The notes: generated by a model not told the origin, from the sequence alone. A stretch of DNA of 64,000 nt from Bythopirellula goksoeyrii (GCF_008065115.1 NZ_CP042913.1:1586338-1650337); one strand, 5' to 3'. Positions 43,843 through 53,791 are shown, counted from the first letter of the stretch. A program made the numbers and translations.

Positions 43843-44802
43843 CTGGACAAATCATTCGACGCTATCGTCTGTGGCTCCTGTGTGGTGGATGTGTTGGTGC
43901 GTCCGGTGCCATTGGACGTGCCCATCGGCGGGGGACAATTGGTCCGCACCGAACCTCTGCTGATTACCACCGGAGGAATTGTCTCCAATTCGGGGACGAC
44001 TCTGGCGAGACTTGGCATGCGCACCGCCGCATTCACCTACGTCGGCAAAGACGAGTGGGCTGAAGTCATTCACTCTCGGTATGCCGCGGAGGGAATTGAT
44101 ACTTCGCAACTCATGACGCATGAGACCGAGCCAACGAGCACCACCGCTGTGCTGATCGATCCCCAAGGGGAACGCAGTTTTTTGCATGCCGTTGGGGCAC
44201 CCAAGCAACTCAACAAGCAGGCCTTCCTCTCGAAGCTCGAATTCTTCGCTAAGAGTCGGGCGATGCTGCTGGGATACTACTCGCTGTTGCCGAACTTGCA
44301 GGATGATCTGGCGGAAGTGCTAAAGGCAATTCAAGCAGCAGGATGCCTGACAGCGCTCGATGCCGCCGGAGACGGCGGCACCATGGAGCCACTCGCCGAG
44401 TGTTTGCAGTATCTCGATGTGTATGTGCCGAGCCACAAGGAAGCGAAGCATCAAACCGGCGAGAGCGATCCGGAAAAAATTCTCACCACCTATCGCACCG
44501 CAGGTGCAAAAGGACTCCTAGGGGTCAAGCTCGGCGAGCAAGGTGCCCTGCTAAGCCCAACCGACGGTGAGTACGTCGAAGTTCCATCCATACCCCCCCC
44601 GGGACCCGTGATCGACACTACGGGTGCAGGGGATAGTTTTCTCGGCGGATTACTCACAGGCCTACTGCGAGGCATGAGCCCAACAGAAGCCGGCCGACTT
44701 GCCGCCGCATGCGGGGCTTGTTGCGTGACGGGGCTTGGAGCAACAAGCGCGATTCGCGATTTCGAAGCAACAGCTAAATTGGCAGACGCAAGGCAAATCT
44801 AA
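43843..44802 (+). CDS. PfkB-family carbohydrate kinase
   Basis: 319 residues if the start is the CTG at 43843, which has AGGAG seven bases upstream and an in-frame stop just before it. The next usable codon, GTG 43882, would cut off the first strand (FDAIVCGSCVVDVL). Motifs: GGIVSNSGTTLARLG at the substrate site, and the ATP/anion-hole motif DTTGAGDSFLGGLLTGLLRG with the catalytic Asp. The family phosphorylates sugars or nucleosides such as ribose, fructose or adenosine. Substrate not determinable. It follows the activator by about 90 bases. Confidence 0.85.
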   Translation: MDKSFDAIVCGSCVVDVLVRPVPLDVPIGGGQLVRTEPLLITTGGIVSNSGTTLARLGMRTAAFTYVGKDEWAEVIHSRYAAEGIDTSQLMTHETEPTSTTAVLIDPQGERSFLHAVGAPKQLNKQAFLSKLEFFAKSRAMLLGYYSLLPNLQDDLAEVLKAIQAAGCLTALDAAGDGGTMEPLAECLQYLDVYVPSHKEAKHQTGESDPEKILTTYRTAGAKGLLGVKLGEQGALLSPTDGEYVEVPSIPPPGPVIDTTGAGDSFLGGLLTGLLRGMSPTEAGRLAAACGACCVTGLGATSAIRDFEATAKLADARQI

Positions 44803-45009
44803 CTTCTTCTAGCCGCGAATCAACGATTCGCAGGGTTGCGCACCTCGGAGAGGGATATCTAGAGACATACCAGGGGACAAGAAGCTGGGGGGAATTGAGC
44901 GAATACCTTATCCTCTTTGTTGGAGTTCAGCCTTTAGCCTGGACATGGTGTTGTAAAGAATTCTCGAAAAGCAACCTAAGCGACGGCTCATCATCAACTT
45001 CGAGATTTT

Positions 45010-45080
45010 GTAGGACGGCCACTCCTGGCCGTCGCTCACCGCGATAGATAAAGGCAGACGGGCAGGAGTGCCCATCCTAC
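45010..45080. repeat. REP-like palindrome, third copy with variant arms
   Basis: The 24-base arms at 45010-45033 (starting GTAGGACGGCCACTCC) and 45057-45080 (ending AGTGCCCATCCTAC) pair with some mismatches. They share the GTAGG...CCTAC ends and GGGC..GCCC core with the elements at 6876 and 16035. Confidence 0.75.
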
Positions 45081-45606
45081 GATGTCATGAACTCGAAATG
45101 CCGAAGTTTTTTTGAGTCGTCCCTAAAGTTTGAACTCCAACACCCGCTCAAAAGCCAAGTAGTCCTCAGGGTTTTCAAATATCGACAGAAGTGCAACGGC
45201 TCGATTCAGCACGTGAAACTCATTTCAGTAGAACATCGACGAGGACGGCGTGGCATGGGGCGATTCTATCACCTTATGCGTCGCCTGATGAGAGCCGCGT
45301 CCCCTCTTCGTTACTAAAAGTTCAATTAACCGGGACAGGTCTAATATTGTCGTTTTGGGATGACTTTACTTGACAATCCTCGACAACGGATAAACCAATT
45401 CGCGGGGAATCGCTCCGCCCTGTTCGTTCTTCAATCTAGACTAACCCGGGGCGATCTTTATTCAAGCAGATCTTCCCAGATTCTCTGAAGTCATCCCACC
45501 AGTGGCACCCTCCGCCTGACAACTAGCCCCTCATTTTGCTCCCAACTCTGTCCAGTCGCTAACGTTCGCGGTTGGCCAATAGTCGCTGCGCGGCTGTTCT
45601 TTGAGT

Positions 45607-46044
45607 GGCACAAAAACAGTTGTGTAATTTCTCCTCGGCATCCTGATAATGGTACGTGCGATAAGTAATAAGAACGCACTATCGCCCGCAAGGGCCTTGC
45701 GGGTTTGCTCGCGCCAGGTCCGCGCGCTGCTTGAATTTGGCGACTTTGACGAGCAAGTAGCGACCAGTGTGGTGAGGTTGTGTTTACATAACCCCGTCAC
45801 GGAAAAGCCAACGCAATTCGCATAAGTCATGATAGGCCAACGAGTTGAAGCCCACCGGACCGACGCAACGAGAGGGGGTTTTGTTTTGTAGAAAAAGTTT
45901 TCGACAAAATGTGCGGGGACAAAACCCCTGCTTCGGTGCGCAGGATCGAAAAAGAATCATGAGCTTTACACCGTCGCGAAACCAGGAATGCCCAATGCCC
46001 AACTAACCACTAACCCCACCAAACCAAGCTCTTTGACAATTTGT
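45607..46044 (-). repeat. Large dispersed repeat, copy A
   Basis: Read on the minus strand it starts near 46044 with AAATTGTCAAAGAGCTTGGT and runs to the end near 45607. It is clearly similar over its length to 60770-61217 on the plus strand, with many substitutions and small indels. The last part has an open frame with the words LLLIARTIIRMPRRNYTTVF, where copy B reads LLHIARSIINMPERNSTTIF; several differences are third-position. No terminal inverted repeat or transposase was seen. Confidence 0.75.
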
Positions 46045-46389
46045 AATTGTGCGCGACGCTTCCCGACGTCTGGGAAAGTGAACTCGCTTCATTTTGCGCG
46101 CCCAAGACTCGGCAAGGTACTGTTTGCAAGTGCTTTGCTGAGCTACGGGCGAGCGAATCGCCTCGAATTTTGCACGCCCGATTGGGGCCCCCTGGAATTT
46201 GGTGCAATAGAGGCACCTTCCGGGACAGGATTCACCGAGTTTTGCCCTGTCGATGGTTCAAAGCGGACTTCAGCTTTGCACTAAACTGCCCACCTTGCCG
46301 GGCAAATCAAACTGTGTCTCTGTTGCTCTAGCCATTGCGATCCGTGAAGTTCTGGAGACACTGAAGCTAGTGTGCGTGGTCCACGATGG

Positions 46390-47304
46390 TTAAAAATCAT
46401 CTGCCTTGACATACGAGTCAATCACTGCCTGCTCACCCTTGGCTCCATCCTTCGAGTTGCCGTGTTCCATGCCGACGACTCCTGTAAATCCTTTGTCATG
46501 GATATGACGGAAGACGTTGCGGTAGTTGATCTCGCCGGTGCCGGGTTCTTTGCGACCCGGGTTGTCACCGACTTGGAAATAGGCGATCTCGTCCCACGCC
46601 TTGTCAATGTTGGGGATGAGATTCCCTTCGGAAATCTGCTGATGATAGATGTCGAAGAGAATCTTGCAGGAGGGGCTGTTGACTGCTTTGCAGATCAAAT
46701 ATGCCTGGGGTGTGGTCACTAGGAATTGTCCAGCGTGGTTGGCCCACCAGTTGAGGGGTTCCAGCACCATCACCAGTTTGTGTGGTTCGAGAATGGCGGA
46801 AGCTTGTCTCAGGCTCTCGATCACGTTGGCCGTTTGGTAGTCCATCTGCAGCTTATTGTCGACATGTCCCGGAACCACGGTCATCCATTTGGCATTGACT
46901 CGTTTGGCGATATCCACCGAGTCGCGAATACTCTTGAGGAAATTGTCACGGCTTTCCTGTTTACCACTTGCGAGGTCGGGCTTGCCCCAGGAGACATTGT
47001 TGGCGACGAACACTCCCATTGTCATGCCCAGGTCAGCCATGGTCTGGCCGATCTTTTCTTGCATCTCGACTGGCCGACCTGGCATGCCGTTGTCTTCCCA
47101 GGCGGTGAAGCCCTGGTCCGCGGCAAACTTGAGTTGGTCAATCGGGTCGTCTCCTCCCAACGCCTTGAACATGCCAAAGTGGGGGGCGTACTTGAGTTGG
47201 AATTGGTGCTTGGCTGAGAAGGTTTGAGCAAACGTAGTCGCGGTGCCCGTAGCAAGGCTCGCACCAAAGACGCCCGTAGTTGCCAGGAATTCACGACGAA
47301 GCAT
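46390..47304 (-). CDS. Exported hydroxypyruvate isomerase-like TIM-barrel protein
   Basis: 304 residues from ATG 47304 with GGAG upstream. A twin-arginine-like signal (MLRREFLATTGVFGASLATG) leads to an AP-endonuclease-2/xylose-isomerase-like barrel: FKALGGDDPIDQLKFAADQG, LEPLNWWANHAG, FDIYHQQISEGNL and MEHGNS give the metal-binding Glu/Asp/His set of hydroxypyruvate isomerase-like proteins. It probably isomerises a sugar or keto acid in the periplasm. Transcribed toward the same side as the ALDH gene. Confidence 0.85.
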   Translation of the reverse strand: MLRREFLATTGVFGASLATGTATTFAQTFSAKHQFQLKYAPHFGMFKALGGDDPIDQLKFAADQGFTAWEDNGMPGRPVEMQEKIGQTMADLGMTMGVFVANNVSWGKPDLASGKQESRDNFLKSIRDSVDIAKRVNAKWMTVVPGHVDNKLQMDYQTANVIESLRQASAILEPHKLVMVLEPLNWWANHAGQFLVTTPQAYLICKAVNSPSCKILFDIYHQQISEGNLIPNIDKAWDEIAYFQVGDNPGRKEPGTGEINYRNVFRHIHDKGFTGVVGMEHGNSKDGAKGEQAVIDSYVKADDF

Positions 47305-47442
47305 GAAGGATATCTCCAGAAAGAGTCGTTTAAGAGTTGAGACGGTATTGTAGCGGAAGGAATTGAAATGAGAACACTGGCGAATCGCTGATTCCCTGCC
47401 GGCAGGTTTGTCGGCGGCTAGGGCTCGATGGGATGATTCCAA

Positions 47443-48981
47443 CTAGATATCGAAGCGAATGCCTTGCGCGAGCGGGAGATCCTCAGAATAGTTGATCGTG
47501 TTGGTGGCCCGTCGCATGTAGAGTTTCCAACTGTCACTGCCGGACTCGCGGCCACCGCCAGTTTCCTTTTCTCCGCCGAATGCACCGCCGATTTCTGCGC
47601 CACTGGTGCCGATGTTTACGTTGGCGATCCCACAATCAGACCCAACGGGAGAGCAGAAGAGTTCCGCTTCGCGAACGTCATTCGTAATAATGGCAGAGGA
47701 CAATCCTTGGGGAACCGAGTTGTGAATGCTGACGGCATCTTCGAGACTCTGGTATCGCATGAAATACAAGATGGGAGCGAATGTTTCTTGCTGGACAATC
47801 GCCGCCTCGGAGTCGATCTCGACAATCGCAGGCCGAACGTAAAACCCGCCTTGTGGGACACCCTCCGTTTCGCGGCCTCCGCCATGCACGACACCCCCCT
47901 GCCCTCTTGCCTCGGCAAGCGCCGTTTCCATCGCTTCGAATGCGCGCTCGTCGATCAAGGGACCAATCAGCGTGCCCTCGACCGTGGGGTCTCCGATAGG
48001 AAGTTTCTTGTACACGCCGAGCAACTGGTCGCGAAGTGTGTCGGCTAAGGACTCGTGCACGATAGCACGACGCATGGAAGTGCAGCGCTGGCCACAGGTT
48101 CCCACCGCGGAAAATGTGATCGAGCGGATCGCCAGGTCAAGGTCGGCCGAGGGGGCGACGATCATTCCGTTGTTGCCTCCTAGTTCCAACAATGAGCGTC
48201 CCAATCGCGATGCTACAGTTTGGGCGACCGCGCGGCCCATCGGGACGGATCCCGTGGCGGAGATGAGAGGGAGCCGTGGTGAGGATGCAAGCGCATGGCC
48301 TACGTCGGCTCCGCCGATTAAGAGGGAGGAAATTGCGGCGGGGATGTCGGGATTTTCGGCGAGGACTTGAGTAGCGATCGTATGGCAGGCGATAGCAGCC
48401 AGTGGTGTTTTCTCCGAAGGTTTCCAAACGACTGGATCGCCACAGGCCCATGCGATTGCCGCATTCCAAGCCCAAACGGCCACGGGGAAATTGAAAGCGG
48501 AAATCACGCCGACGGGACCCAGCGGATGCCATTGCTCGGTAAGTCGGTGGCCGGGTCGTTCGCTCGCGATCGTCTTGCCGTAGAGTTGCCGACTAAGTCC
48601 GACGGCGAAATCACAGACATCAATCATTTCTTGCACTTCACCGAGTGCTTCTTGGGTGATTTTGCCCGCTTCCCAACTCACCAGCGTGGCCAAGGGCTCC
48701 TTAAACTCGCGAAGCTTCTGCCCAAATTGCCGCACGAATTCGCCGCGCACGGGGGCGGGAACGCTACGCCACTCGAGAAAAGCTGCGCTAGCTGCATCGA
48801 CAACGGCCTCTACCTGAGGCGGGTTAGCCATCTTGAATTTGGCGAGCAGTTGTCCATCGATCGGAGATTCGACGGAGAGGGAATCTCCTCGGCCCGGTTG
48901 CCACTGGTTGCCAATCGCAGTGGCTTTATGATCCTTAGGTAGTGCTAGAGCATCGCAAGCTTTTTGGAGATTGGCATGCAT
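47443..48981 (-). CDS. Aldehyde dehydrogenase, ALDH7 (aminoadipate semialdehyde) type
   Basis: 512 residues. The catalytic Glu is in SLLELGGNNGMIV and the catalytic Cys in GTCGQRCTSMRR; the substrate-side features and the length fit ALDH7A1/antiquitin (AmaB type). The NAD site starts GPVGVISAFNFPVAVWAWNA. ALDH7 enzymes oxidise alpha-aminoadipate semialdehyde to aminoadipate in lysine breakdown. The next gene upstream encodes a saccharopine-dehydrogenase-like protein, which supports this. Confidence 0.9.
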   Translation of the reverse strand: MHANLQKACDALALPKDHKATAIGNQWQPGRGDSLSVESPIDGQLLAKFKMANPPQVEAVVDAASAAFLEWRSVPAPVRGEFVRQFGQKLREFKEPLATLVSWEAGKITQEALGEVQEMIDVCDFAVGLSRQLYGKTIASERPGHRLTEQWHPLGPVGVISAFNFPVAVWAWNAAIAWACGDPVVWKPSEKTPLAAIACHTIATQVLAENPDIPAAISSLLIGGADVGHALASSPRLPLISATGSVPMGRAVAQTVASRLGRSLLELGGNNGMIVAPSADLDLAIRSITFSAVGTCGQRCTSMRRAIVHESLADTLRDQLLGVYKKLPIGDPTVEGTLIGPLIDERAFEAMETALAEARGQGGVVHGGGRETEGVPQGGFYVRPAIVEIDSEAAIVQQETFAPILYFMRYQSLEDAVSIHNSVPQGLSSAIITNDVREAELFCSPVGSDCGIANVNIGTSGAEIGGAFGGEKETGGGRESGSDSWKLYMRRATNTINYSEDLPLAQGIRFDI

Positions 48982-49038
48982 TGGTTCGTTCCTGAATGGG
49001 GACCTGCGACACGTAGAGTCGCGGCTTTAAGATCTGGG

Positions 49039-50163
49039 TTATTCGTCATTGGCCGTCGTGCTGAAGCGAGTTGCGGTACGGCAGTCAAAGTGGCGTCCGA
49101 AGCGGTTGGCGAGAAAGCGATCGAAATCGACTTGCTCCTGCTTCACGAAACCACTCACTTGGAGTTCTCCCGTAACATGCATGTCTAGCACGGCACAGAC
49201 ACCAGCCGATGTAGTGATCTGAATCGCGCTCCAATTCTCATCAGCAATCTTCTCGTGATAGATCTTACGAGCATCGGTGATCTGCACGAGTTGACCGTTG
49301 CGCATGCCTGTCACGGTGCAGAAGATCACGATAACATCCTGGAAGGTAATCGGTACGGCGTTTTCCATGATGTCCTTAAGAAGCTCGCGCCGCTCGTTCA
49401 AGCGAAGCTCGTTCACTAACAGCAGCATAAGCTCTCGATGTCCCGTGTAGCGAATCGTCTTGTAGTTGAGTTCCCGTACTTTGCCATCAAGAGTTTCACA
49501 TAGGGTGCCCAAGCCACCACTGGTGTTAAAAGCTTCATAGCGAACACCGTCCATGGAGAAATGCTCCAATCCCTCCAAAGGCAAGATATCGGTACGCCGA
49601 TTGTCGTGAATCGCTTCACACGAATTGCAATACTCGTTGATCAAGCCATCGGTCGACCACGTAAGGTTGTATTTCAGCGCCCCGGTGGGAAACTGTGGCA
49701 AGGCCCCCACACGCATCTGCACCGAATCGAGTTGATCGAACGATTTCGTAAGATGATTAGCCACAATCGAGATGAACCCTGGGGCCAGTCCGCTTTGCGG
49801 CATGAAGATTTGCCCCTTGGTAGCCTGAGCTGAGATCTTTCGTACCGCCTGGGTCGTGGCGACGTCTTCGGTCAAATCAAAGTAATTCGTCCCCGTCTCC
49901 AGGGCCATCTGCGCCACGAGTGGATTGAATGTGAAGCAGAGTGCAGAAATCACAGAGTCGCAGTCTTGCATCGCTGCTGAGAGTTGCTTGCTATCCGAGG
50001 CGTCGATCTCGACGGTGGTCACCTGAATCCGGTCAGCAATTCGTTTCAACGCCAACGTATCGGCATCGCCAACTTTGACTTCATAGTCCCCCGAGTCGAC
50101 GAGGAACCGAGCGATCATACGACCTATTTTTCCGGCACCAAGTAGCAATACACGATGTTTCAT
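49039..50163 (-). CDS. Saccharopine dehydrogenase family protein
   Basis: 374 residues from ATG 50163 (MKHRVLLLGAGKIGRMIARF). It has the Rossmann GAGKIG motif, CDSVISALCFTFNPLVAQMA, and the C-terminal domain with PQSGLAPGFISIVANHL and FPTGALKYNLTWSTDGLINE. Together with the downstream ALDH7 gene (57 bases away) this forms a likely lysine/aminoadipate catabolic unit. Whether it acts on saccharopine or on another amino acid adduct cannot be told from sequence. Confidence 0.88.
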   Translation of the reverse strand: MKHRVLLLGAGKIGRMIARFLVDSGDYEVKVGDADTLALKRIADRIQVTTVEIDASDSKQLSAAMQDCDSVISALCFTFNPLVAQMALETGTNYFDLTEDVATTQAVRKISAQATKGQIFMPQSGLAPGFISIVANHLTKSFDQLDSVQMRVGALPQFPTGALKYNLTWSTDGLINEYCNSCEAIHDNRRTDILPLEGLEHFSMDGVRYEAFNTSGGLGTLCETLDGKVRELNYKTIRYTGHRELMLLLVNELRLNERRELLKDIMENAVPITFQDVIVIFCTVTGMRNGQLVQITDARKIYHEKIADENWSAIQITTSAGVCAVLDMHVTGELQVSGFVKQEQVDFDRFLANRFGRHFDCRTATRFSTTANDE

Positions 50164-50274
50164 AGTCTTCCAGTCCTGGGCTATAATGCTAAGATGCAAA
50201 TTGCGGTACGTTGCCACTGAAGATATCAGAAAAGTAGGATTGGTGAACTCCTAAGTAGCTAAAGTGAGAAAACT

Positions 50275-51633
50275 ATGCGCAGTAACACGATTGACGCTTT
50301 GACCGCTTTCACCTGGGAACGACAACCGACAGCTGCTCGGTTGGTGGCTCAGCTTCTAGAGAAATTTGTCGCTGCCAATCCGTCAATCGCTCTTCTGGAA
50401 GAAAGACTGCGCCATGAAACGGGCAATCGTTTGGAGGATTGGATCGATTCCTTTGTTGTCCCTGCAAATTGGTTTGGCTCGTTACGGGAGAGACTTGCCG
50501 AAACGGGGTTCGCCGATTCGGGGGAAAATATTTGGACGCACAATGAGGGTATTTTTCCTGTGGTGAAGCTCACAGACGGTGAGATGGCGAACCTGCTGGT
50601 CAAAGTGGAAAGCGTCGACGACTTCGCCGCTCATTATCCAGTCCCTAAGGGCAACCCTCTGGGAGAGCCTGGAAGTGCGTACCGCACACTTGAGGTCGCC
50701 CAAGTGAATGACACTAGTTTGATCGTCGCGGAGAGGCACGGCTGGCGTGATTTCAATCTGACTACCGAATCCCAGGAGGATATCGCCACGGCGAGAGAGC
50801 ATCTTGCCACTTTTTGTGAGAGAGTCCGCGATTTTGCTGACGCTGAGGCTGGATATGCCTACACCAGGGCACTGATCGAAACGGCTGTGGCGGACCTCGG
50901 TGCTAATCGTGCGTGCGACCTGTTCTTCGCTGCCGAGCGAGAGTATTGGCAGAGCCGCAATCACGCAGCGCGAGTTCAATACGAAAGGCAACAGAAGCTG
51001 GGAATGGGTTGGGCCAATCATGACCACCACACTTATCGTTCGAGCCGTGCATGTTTTCACCACTTGGTGGAAATGCTCGAACGACTTGGATTTCATTGCC
51101 GCGAACGGTTCTATGCTGGTGTCGAAGCAGGCTGGGGGGCCCAGGTGCTGGAGCAACCGGGTGCCGGGATTGTAGTATTCGCGGATGTAGATATGTCCGC
51201 AGAGGAAGTTGCTGGCGATTTCGCCCACTTGGGTCTCGCGCCGCGAGCTGAACTGGGTACCGTCGGATTATGGTGCCAGCTCCACGGAGAAGCGTTCCTT
51301 TCGGCTGGCATGCATCATCTCGAATGTCAGTTCGATTTCGATCGCGCTAGAAAGCAGCTTGCCGAAGTGGGAGTCGAAAGCATGGCCCCATTTACCGATT
51401 TCCCTCATCTACGACAGGCCTTTACGACAGGAGAACGATGGCAGGTCAATCCTGCAAGAATCGATGCCGCTCTTGCCGCTGGACAGATCACTGAGAACGA
51501 TGCCAAGCAATTTCGTAGCGAAGGGGCTATTGGCTCCCACCTCGAGATCCTTGAGCGTAACGATGGCTACAAGGGTTTTAACCAAACCGGTGTTAGCGAT
51601 ATCATCGCCCGCACTGATCCGCGGAAGTGGTGA
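50275..51633 (+). CDS. DUF1338/VOC-like protein, possible 2-oxoadipate dioxygenase
   Basis: 452 residues, divergent from the saccharopine dehydrogenase gene. The segment WANHDHHTYRSSRACFHHLV followed by LGFHCRERFYAGVEAGWGAQ and IVVFADVDMSAEEV matches the vicinal-oxygen-chelate layout of the DUF1338 (HglS/YdcJ) family, with His ligands; late HLECQFDFD and EGAIGSHLEILERND may supply the other ligands. HglS converts 2-oxoadipate to 2-hydroxyglutarate. The neighbourhood of lysine catabolic genes fits that step. The N-terminal ~230 residues are unlike the better-known members. Confidence 0.55.
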   Translation: MRSNTIDALTAFTWERQPTAARLVAQLLEKFVAANPSIALLEERLRHETGNRLEDWIDSFVVPANWFGSLRERLAETGFADSGENIWTHNEGIFPVVKLTDGEMANLLVKVESVDDFAAHYPVPKGNPLGEPGSAYRTLEVAQVNDTSLIVAERHGWRDFNLTTESQEDIATAREHLATFCERVRDFADAEAGYAYTRALIETAVADLGANRACDLFFAAEREYWQSRNHAARVQYERQQKLGMGWANHDHHTYRSSRACFHHLVEMLERLGFHCRERFYAGVEAGWGAQVLEQPGAGIVVFADVDMSAEEVAGDFAHLGLAPRAELGTVGLWCQLHGEAFLSAGMHHLECQFDFDRARKQLAEVGVESMAPFTDFPHLRQAFTTGERWQVNPARIDAALAAGQITENDAKQFRSEGAIGSHLEILERNDGYKGFNQTGVSDIIARTDPRKW

Positions 51634-51745
51634 AGATACCGAGAATCTTGTTTGGAATTGATTGTACTTGCTCACGCCGATCTGCTATTCTCTCGTTACG
51701 AAGACTCTATGGCTTTACGTCTTATTCACTCAAGGAGCTCTAATC

Positions 51746-51853
51746 ATGGGCGATCGTGGTAGCAAAGACAAAGGTAAGAAGGAAGCACAAAAAAAGGCAC
51801 AGCATACTCCCAAGGAGAAACGCAAGCTGAAGCGAGACAAGAAAAGTCAGTAG
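51746..51853 (+). CDS. Very small basic protein
   Basis: 35 residues from ATG 51746 with AAGGAG upstream, MGDRGSKDKGKKEAQKKAQH then KEKRKLKRDKKSQ. Almost only Lys, Arg, Asp, Glu, Gln and Gly; likely unstructured and nucleic-acid binding. Similar short Lys-rich proteins occur in many bacteria. The upstream part of the open frame is judged leader. Confidence 0.65.
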   Translation: MGDRGSKDKGKKEAQKKAQHTPKEKRKLKRDKKSQ

Positions 51854-51903
51854 TTTGCGAAGGGTAGCCGCGATCCGCAGCGCCAGCGCAGCAGAGCGTG
51901 AAT

Positions 51904-53031
51904 TCACAGCGTCGATAACCGCTCTAACGACAAGAAGTCAATCGGCAAATCGGTGCCTCCGTCGAGTGATAGGTCGGCTAGTGCCTGACCCAATACTGGG
52001 GAGAACTTGAATCCATGGCCCGACATGCCAGCGGCAAAGACGACATTGTTGGCCTGGGGGTGGCGATCGACAATGAAGTGATCGTCAGGGGACATGGTGT
52101 AGAAACACGTTTGGTGTTCGAGTAGTTGGTTAGTAACGTCAGGAAGATAAAGCGACCGGAACCCATCAATGTTCTTTTCGTCCTCGGCATCAATGGATTT
52201 ATTGACTTGAAGTGGATTCTCGACTCGCTGCCCGCCGGAGTGCTTAGCCAGCTTGATTCCTTGAGAACCGATCAGAGGAAACCCATAGAACACACCGCTC
52301 GGCAATTCATATAGGAAACACGGATATCCTGCTTGAGCTGAAAAGTGACTCGCGCCGGCGAACCAAAAAACGCTCTTGCGGCGGACCTGGAGTTGCAAAT
52401 AGAGATCGCCCAAGAGCGTGCTGGCCCAAGGGCCTGCGGCAATTACTAGCCGTTCGGCAGTAATCATGCCAGTCGCGGTGTGAATGCGAATGGAATTGCC
52501 ACCTTCCCAACGCAAGACTTCGCAAGGAGCCTGTACTTCGGCACCGGCATCCTTCGCCGCGGCTAGTTGACTTCGCACGCATTCTTCGACCAGGAGATAT
52601 CCAGCATGGGCTTCGAGTACGCCGGCCATCGAATCAGGAAATGACAAGGCCGGCCAGCGACTTCGCATGATCTGTGGAGAGAGCTCTTCGACTGCAAGAT
52701 TGTGCTGCTGGGCAGCACGTCGTACACCGGGGACTACAACGCCCGATTCGGGACCAACTTGCAGGACACCGATTTCGTGATAGAGTTTTTCGCCAGTCAA
52801 TTTCTCCAGATCTCTCCAGAGACGATAGCTTTCGGCTAGCAGCGGGACATACTGTGGGTGTTCAAAGTAGGCTTGGCGAATGATCCGGGTATGTCCGTGC
52901 GAACTTCCATGGGAATGTGGTGGGATGAAGCGATCGATACCCAGGACTCGCTTCCCTCGACGTGCCAGGTGAAGCAATGTCGCGCTGCCGATCCCTCCTA
53001 ATCCAAGAACTACCACTTCGAAATCGGCCAT
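51904..53031 (-). CDS. FAD-dependent amine oxidase, sarcosine/pipecolate oxidase type
   Basis: 375 residues from ATG 53031. The FAD motif is VVLGLGGIGSATLLHLARRG; the region HSHGSSHGHTRIIRQAYFEH matches monomeric sarcosine oxidase/SolA. The covalent-flavin Cys sits in CFYTMSPDDHFIVDRHP, and SGHGFKFSPVLGQAL closes the flavin site. Candidates are sarcosine, N-methyltryptophan or L-pipecolate. Next to lysine catabolic genes, pipecolate is attractive but unproven. Confidence 0.85.
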   Translation of the reverse strand: MADFEVVVLGLGGIGSATLLHLARRGKRVLGIDRFIPPHSHGSSHGHTRIIRQAYFEHPQYVPLLAESYRLWRDLEKLTGEKLYHEIGVLQVGPESGVVVPGVRRAAQQHNLAVEELSPQIMRSRWPALSFPDSMAGVLEAHAGYLLVEECVRSQLAAAKDAGAEVQAPCEVLRWEGGNSIRIHTATGMITAERLVIAAGPWASTLLGDLYLQLQVRRKSVFWFAGASHFSAQAGYPCFLYELPSGVFYGFPLIGSQGIKLAKHSGGQRVENPLQVNKSIDAEDEKNIDGFRSLYLPDVTNQLLEHQTCFYTMSPDDHFIVDRHPQANNVVFAAGMSGHGFKFSPVLGQALADLSLDGGTDLPIDFLSLERLSTL

Positions 53032-53194
53032 TTGCAAACCCTGCAATCGTCAAAATAGGAATTGGAATCGCATGCTGAACGGGAGAAGAAAATCCACCTC
53101 ATAACTCAGGAAATACGTCAGTGGATTCTGTATTATGAAGTAGAGTATTATAAGCCGACAAATACTTCCTTAGAAAGCGTTGAAGGAACAACCC

Positions 53195-53791
53195 ATGGCC
53201 CTTGAGACCGCCTCCAATCCCTCCGAAGCTGAAGTTTCTAGCGTCACTTGTGAAAAGTGCTCGCGTGAACTGCCACTCTTGTCATCGAACCAAGTGGAAA
53301 AGTCTTCCCTCTGGGTCTGTGTGAGTTGTGGAGCAAGTCATCTGGGTTGCGCGGATGGTGATCTGCTCTCAGAACAGAGTTCACTTGTGCGAATTCATGA
53401 GGAACAATTCGAGACTGGAGATTCTGCCGGAATTCCGGCACACATTCGAGTTCATTTGGCATCGATTGCCAATCGAGCAGTCCCACAAGACGCCATGAAC
53501 CGACGGCGTTCTGCTCGGGTGGTGAATCCCTTGATGGTTTCAGCTATTGAGTTGGACAACAACTTTGTCGTGATGCGCGACGCGCTCCGAATCATCATGA
53601 CCGATGTCTCTCGCGAAGGGATTGGACTGGCACTGACTGAGGGCACCGAAGCCCCTTACTTAGCACTACAGTTTCCGCCTCGCGAGGGCCAAGCAATCCA
53701 GGTAGTTGCTCGCGTGGTTCGGCAACAAGCGCTGATTCCACCCTATGTTGCCGTAGGATGTGAGTTCATGTTTCGCTTTGGAAACGAATAG
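53195..53791 (+). CDS. PilZ-like domain protein with N-terminal zinc ribbon
   Basis: 198 residues from ATG 53195 (AAGGA upstream). The N-terminus has CEKCSRELPL and CVSCGASHLGC, a possible zinc ribbon. The C-terminal ~110 residues start NRRRSARVVNPLMV and include DVSREGIGLAL, matching the RxxxR and D/NxSxxG motifs of PilZ. It may bind cyclic di-GMP. No partner gene adjacent. Confidence 0.65.
   Translation: MALETASNPSEAEVSSVTCEKCSRELPLLSSNQVEKSSLWVCVSCGASHLGCADGDLLSEQSSLVRIHEEQFETGDSAGIPAHIRVHLASIANRAVPQDAMNRRRSARVVNPLMVSAIELDNNFVVMRDALRIIMTDVSREGIGLALTEGTEAPYLALQFPPREGQAIQVVARVVRQQALIPPYVAVGCEFMFRFGNE

Larger units (their letters stand above)
44803..46389. other. 1.6-kb gene-free, repeat-rich region
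   Basis: Contains the palindrome at 45010-45080 and one copy of the 440-base dispersed repeat (45607-46044). The remaining frames have no recognisable domain. No RNA gene was recognised. Confidence 0.6.

Noticed and set aside
45491-45830. 66- and 99-residue minus-strand frames
   Set aside because: They lie in the dispersed repeat; a matching frame in copy B is broken, so an intact gene is not supported.
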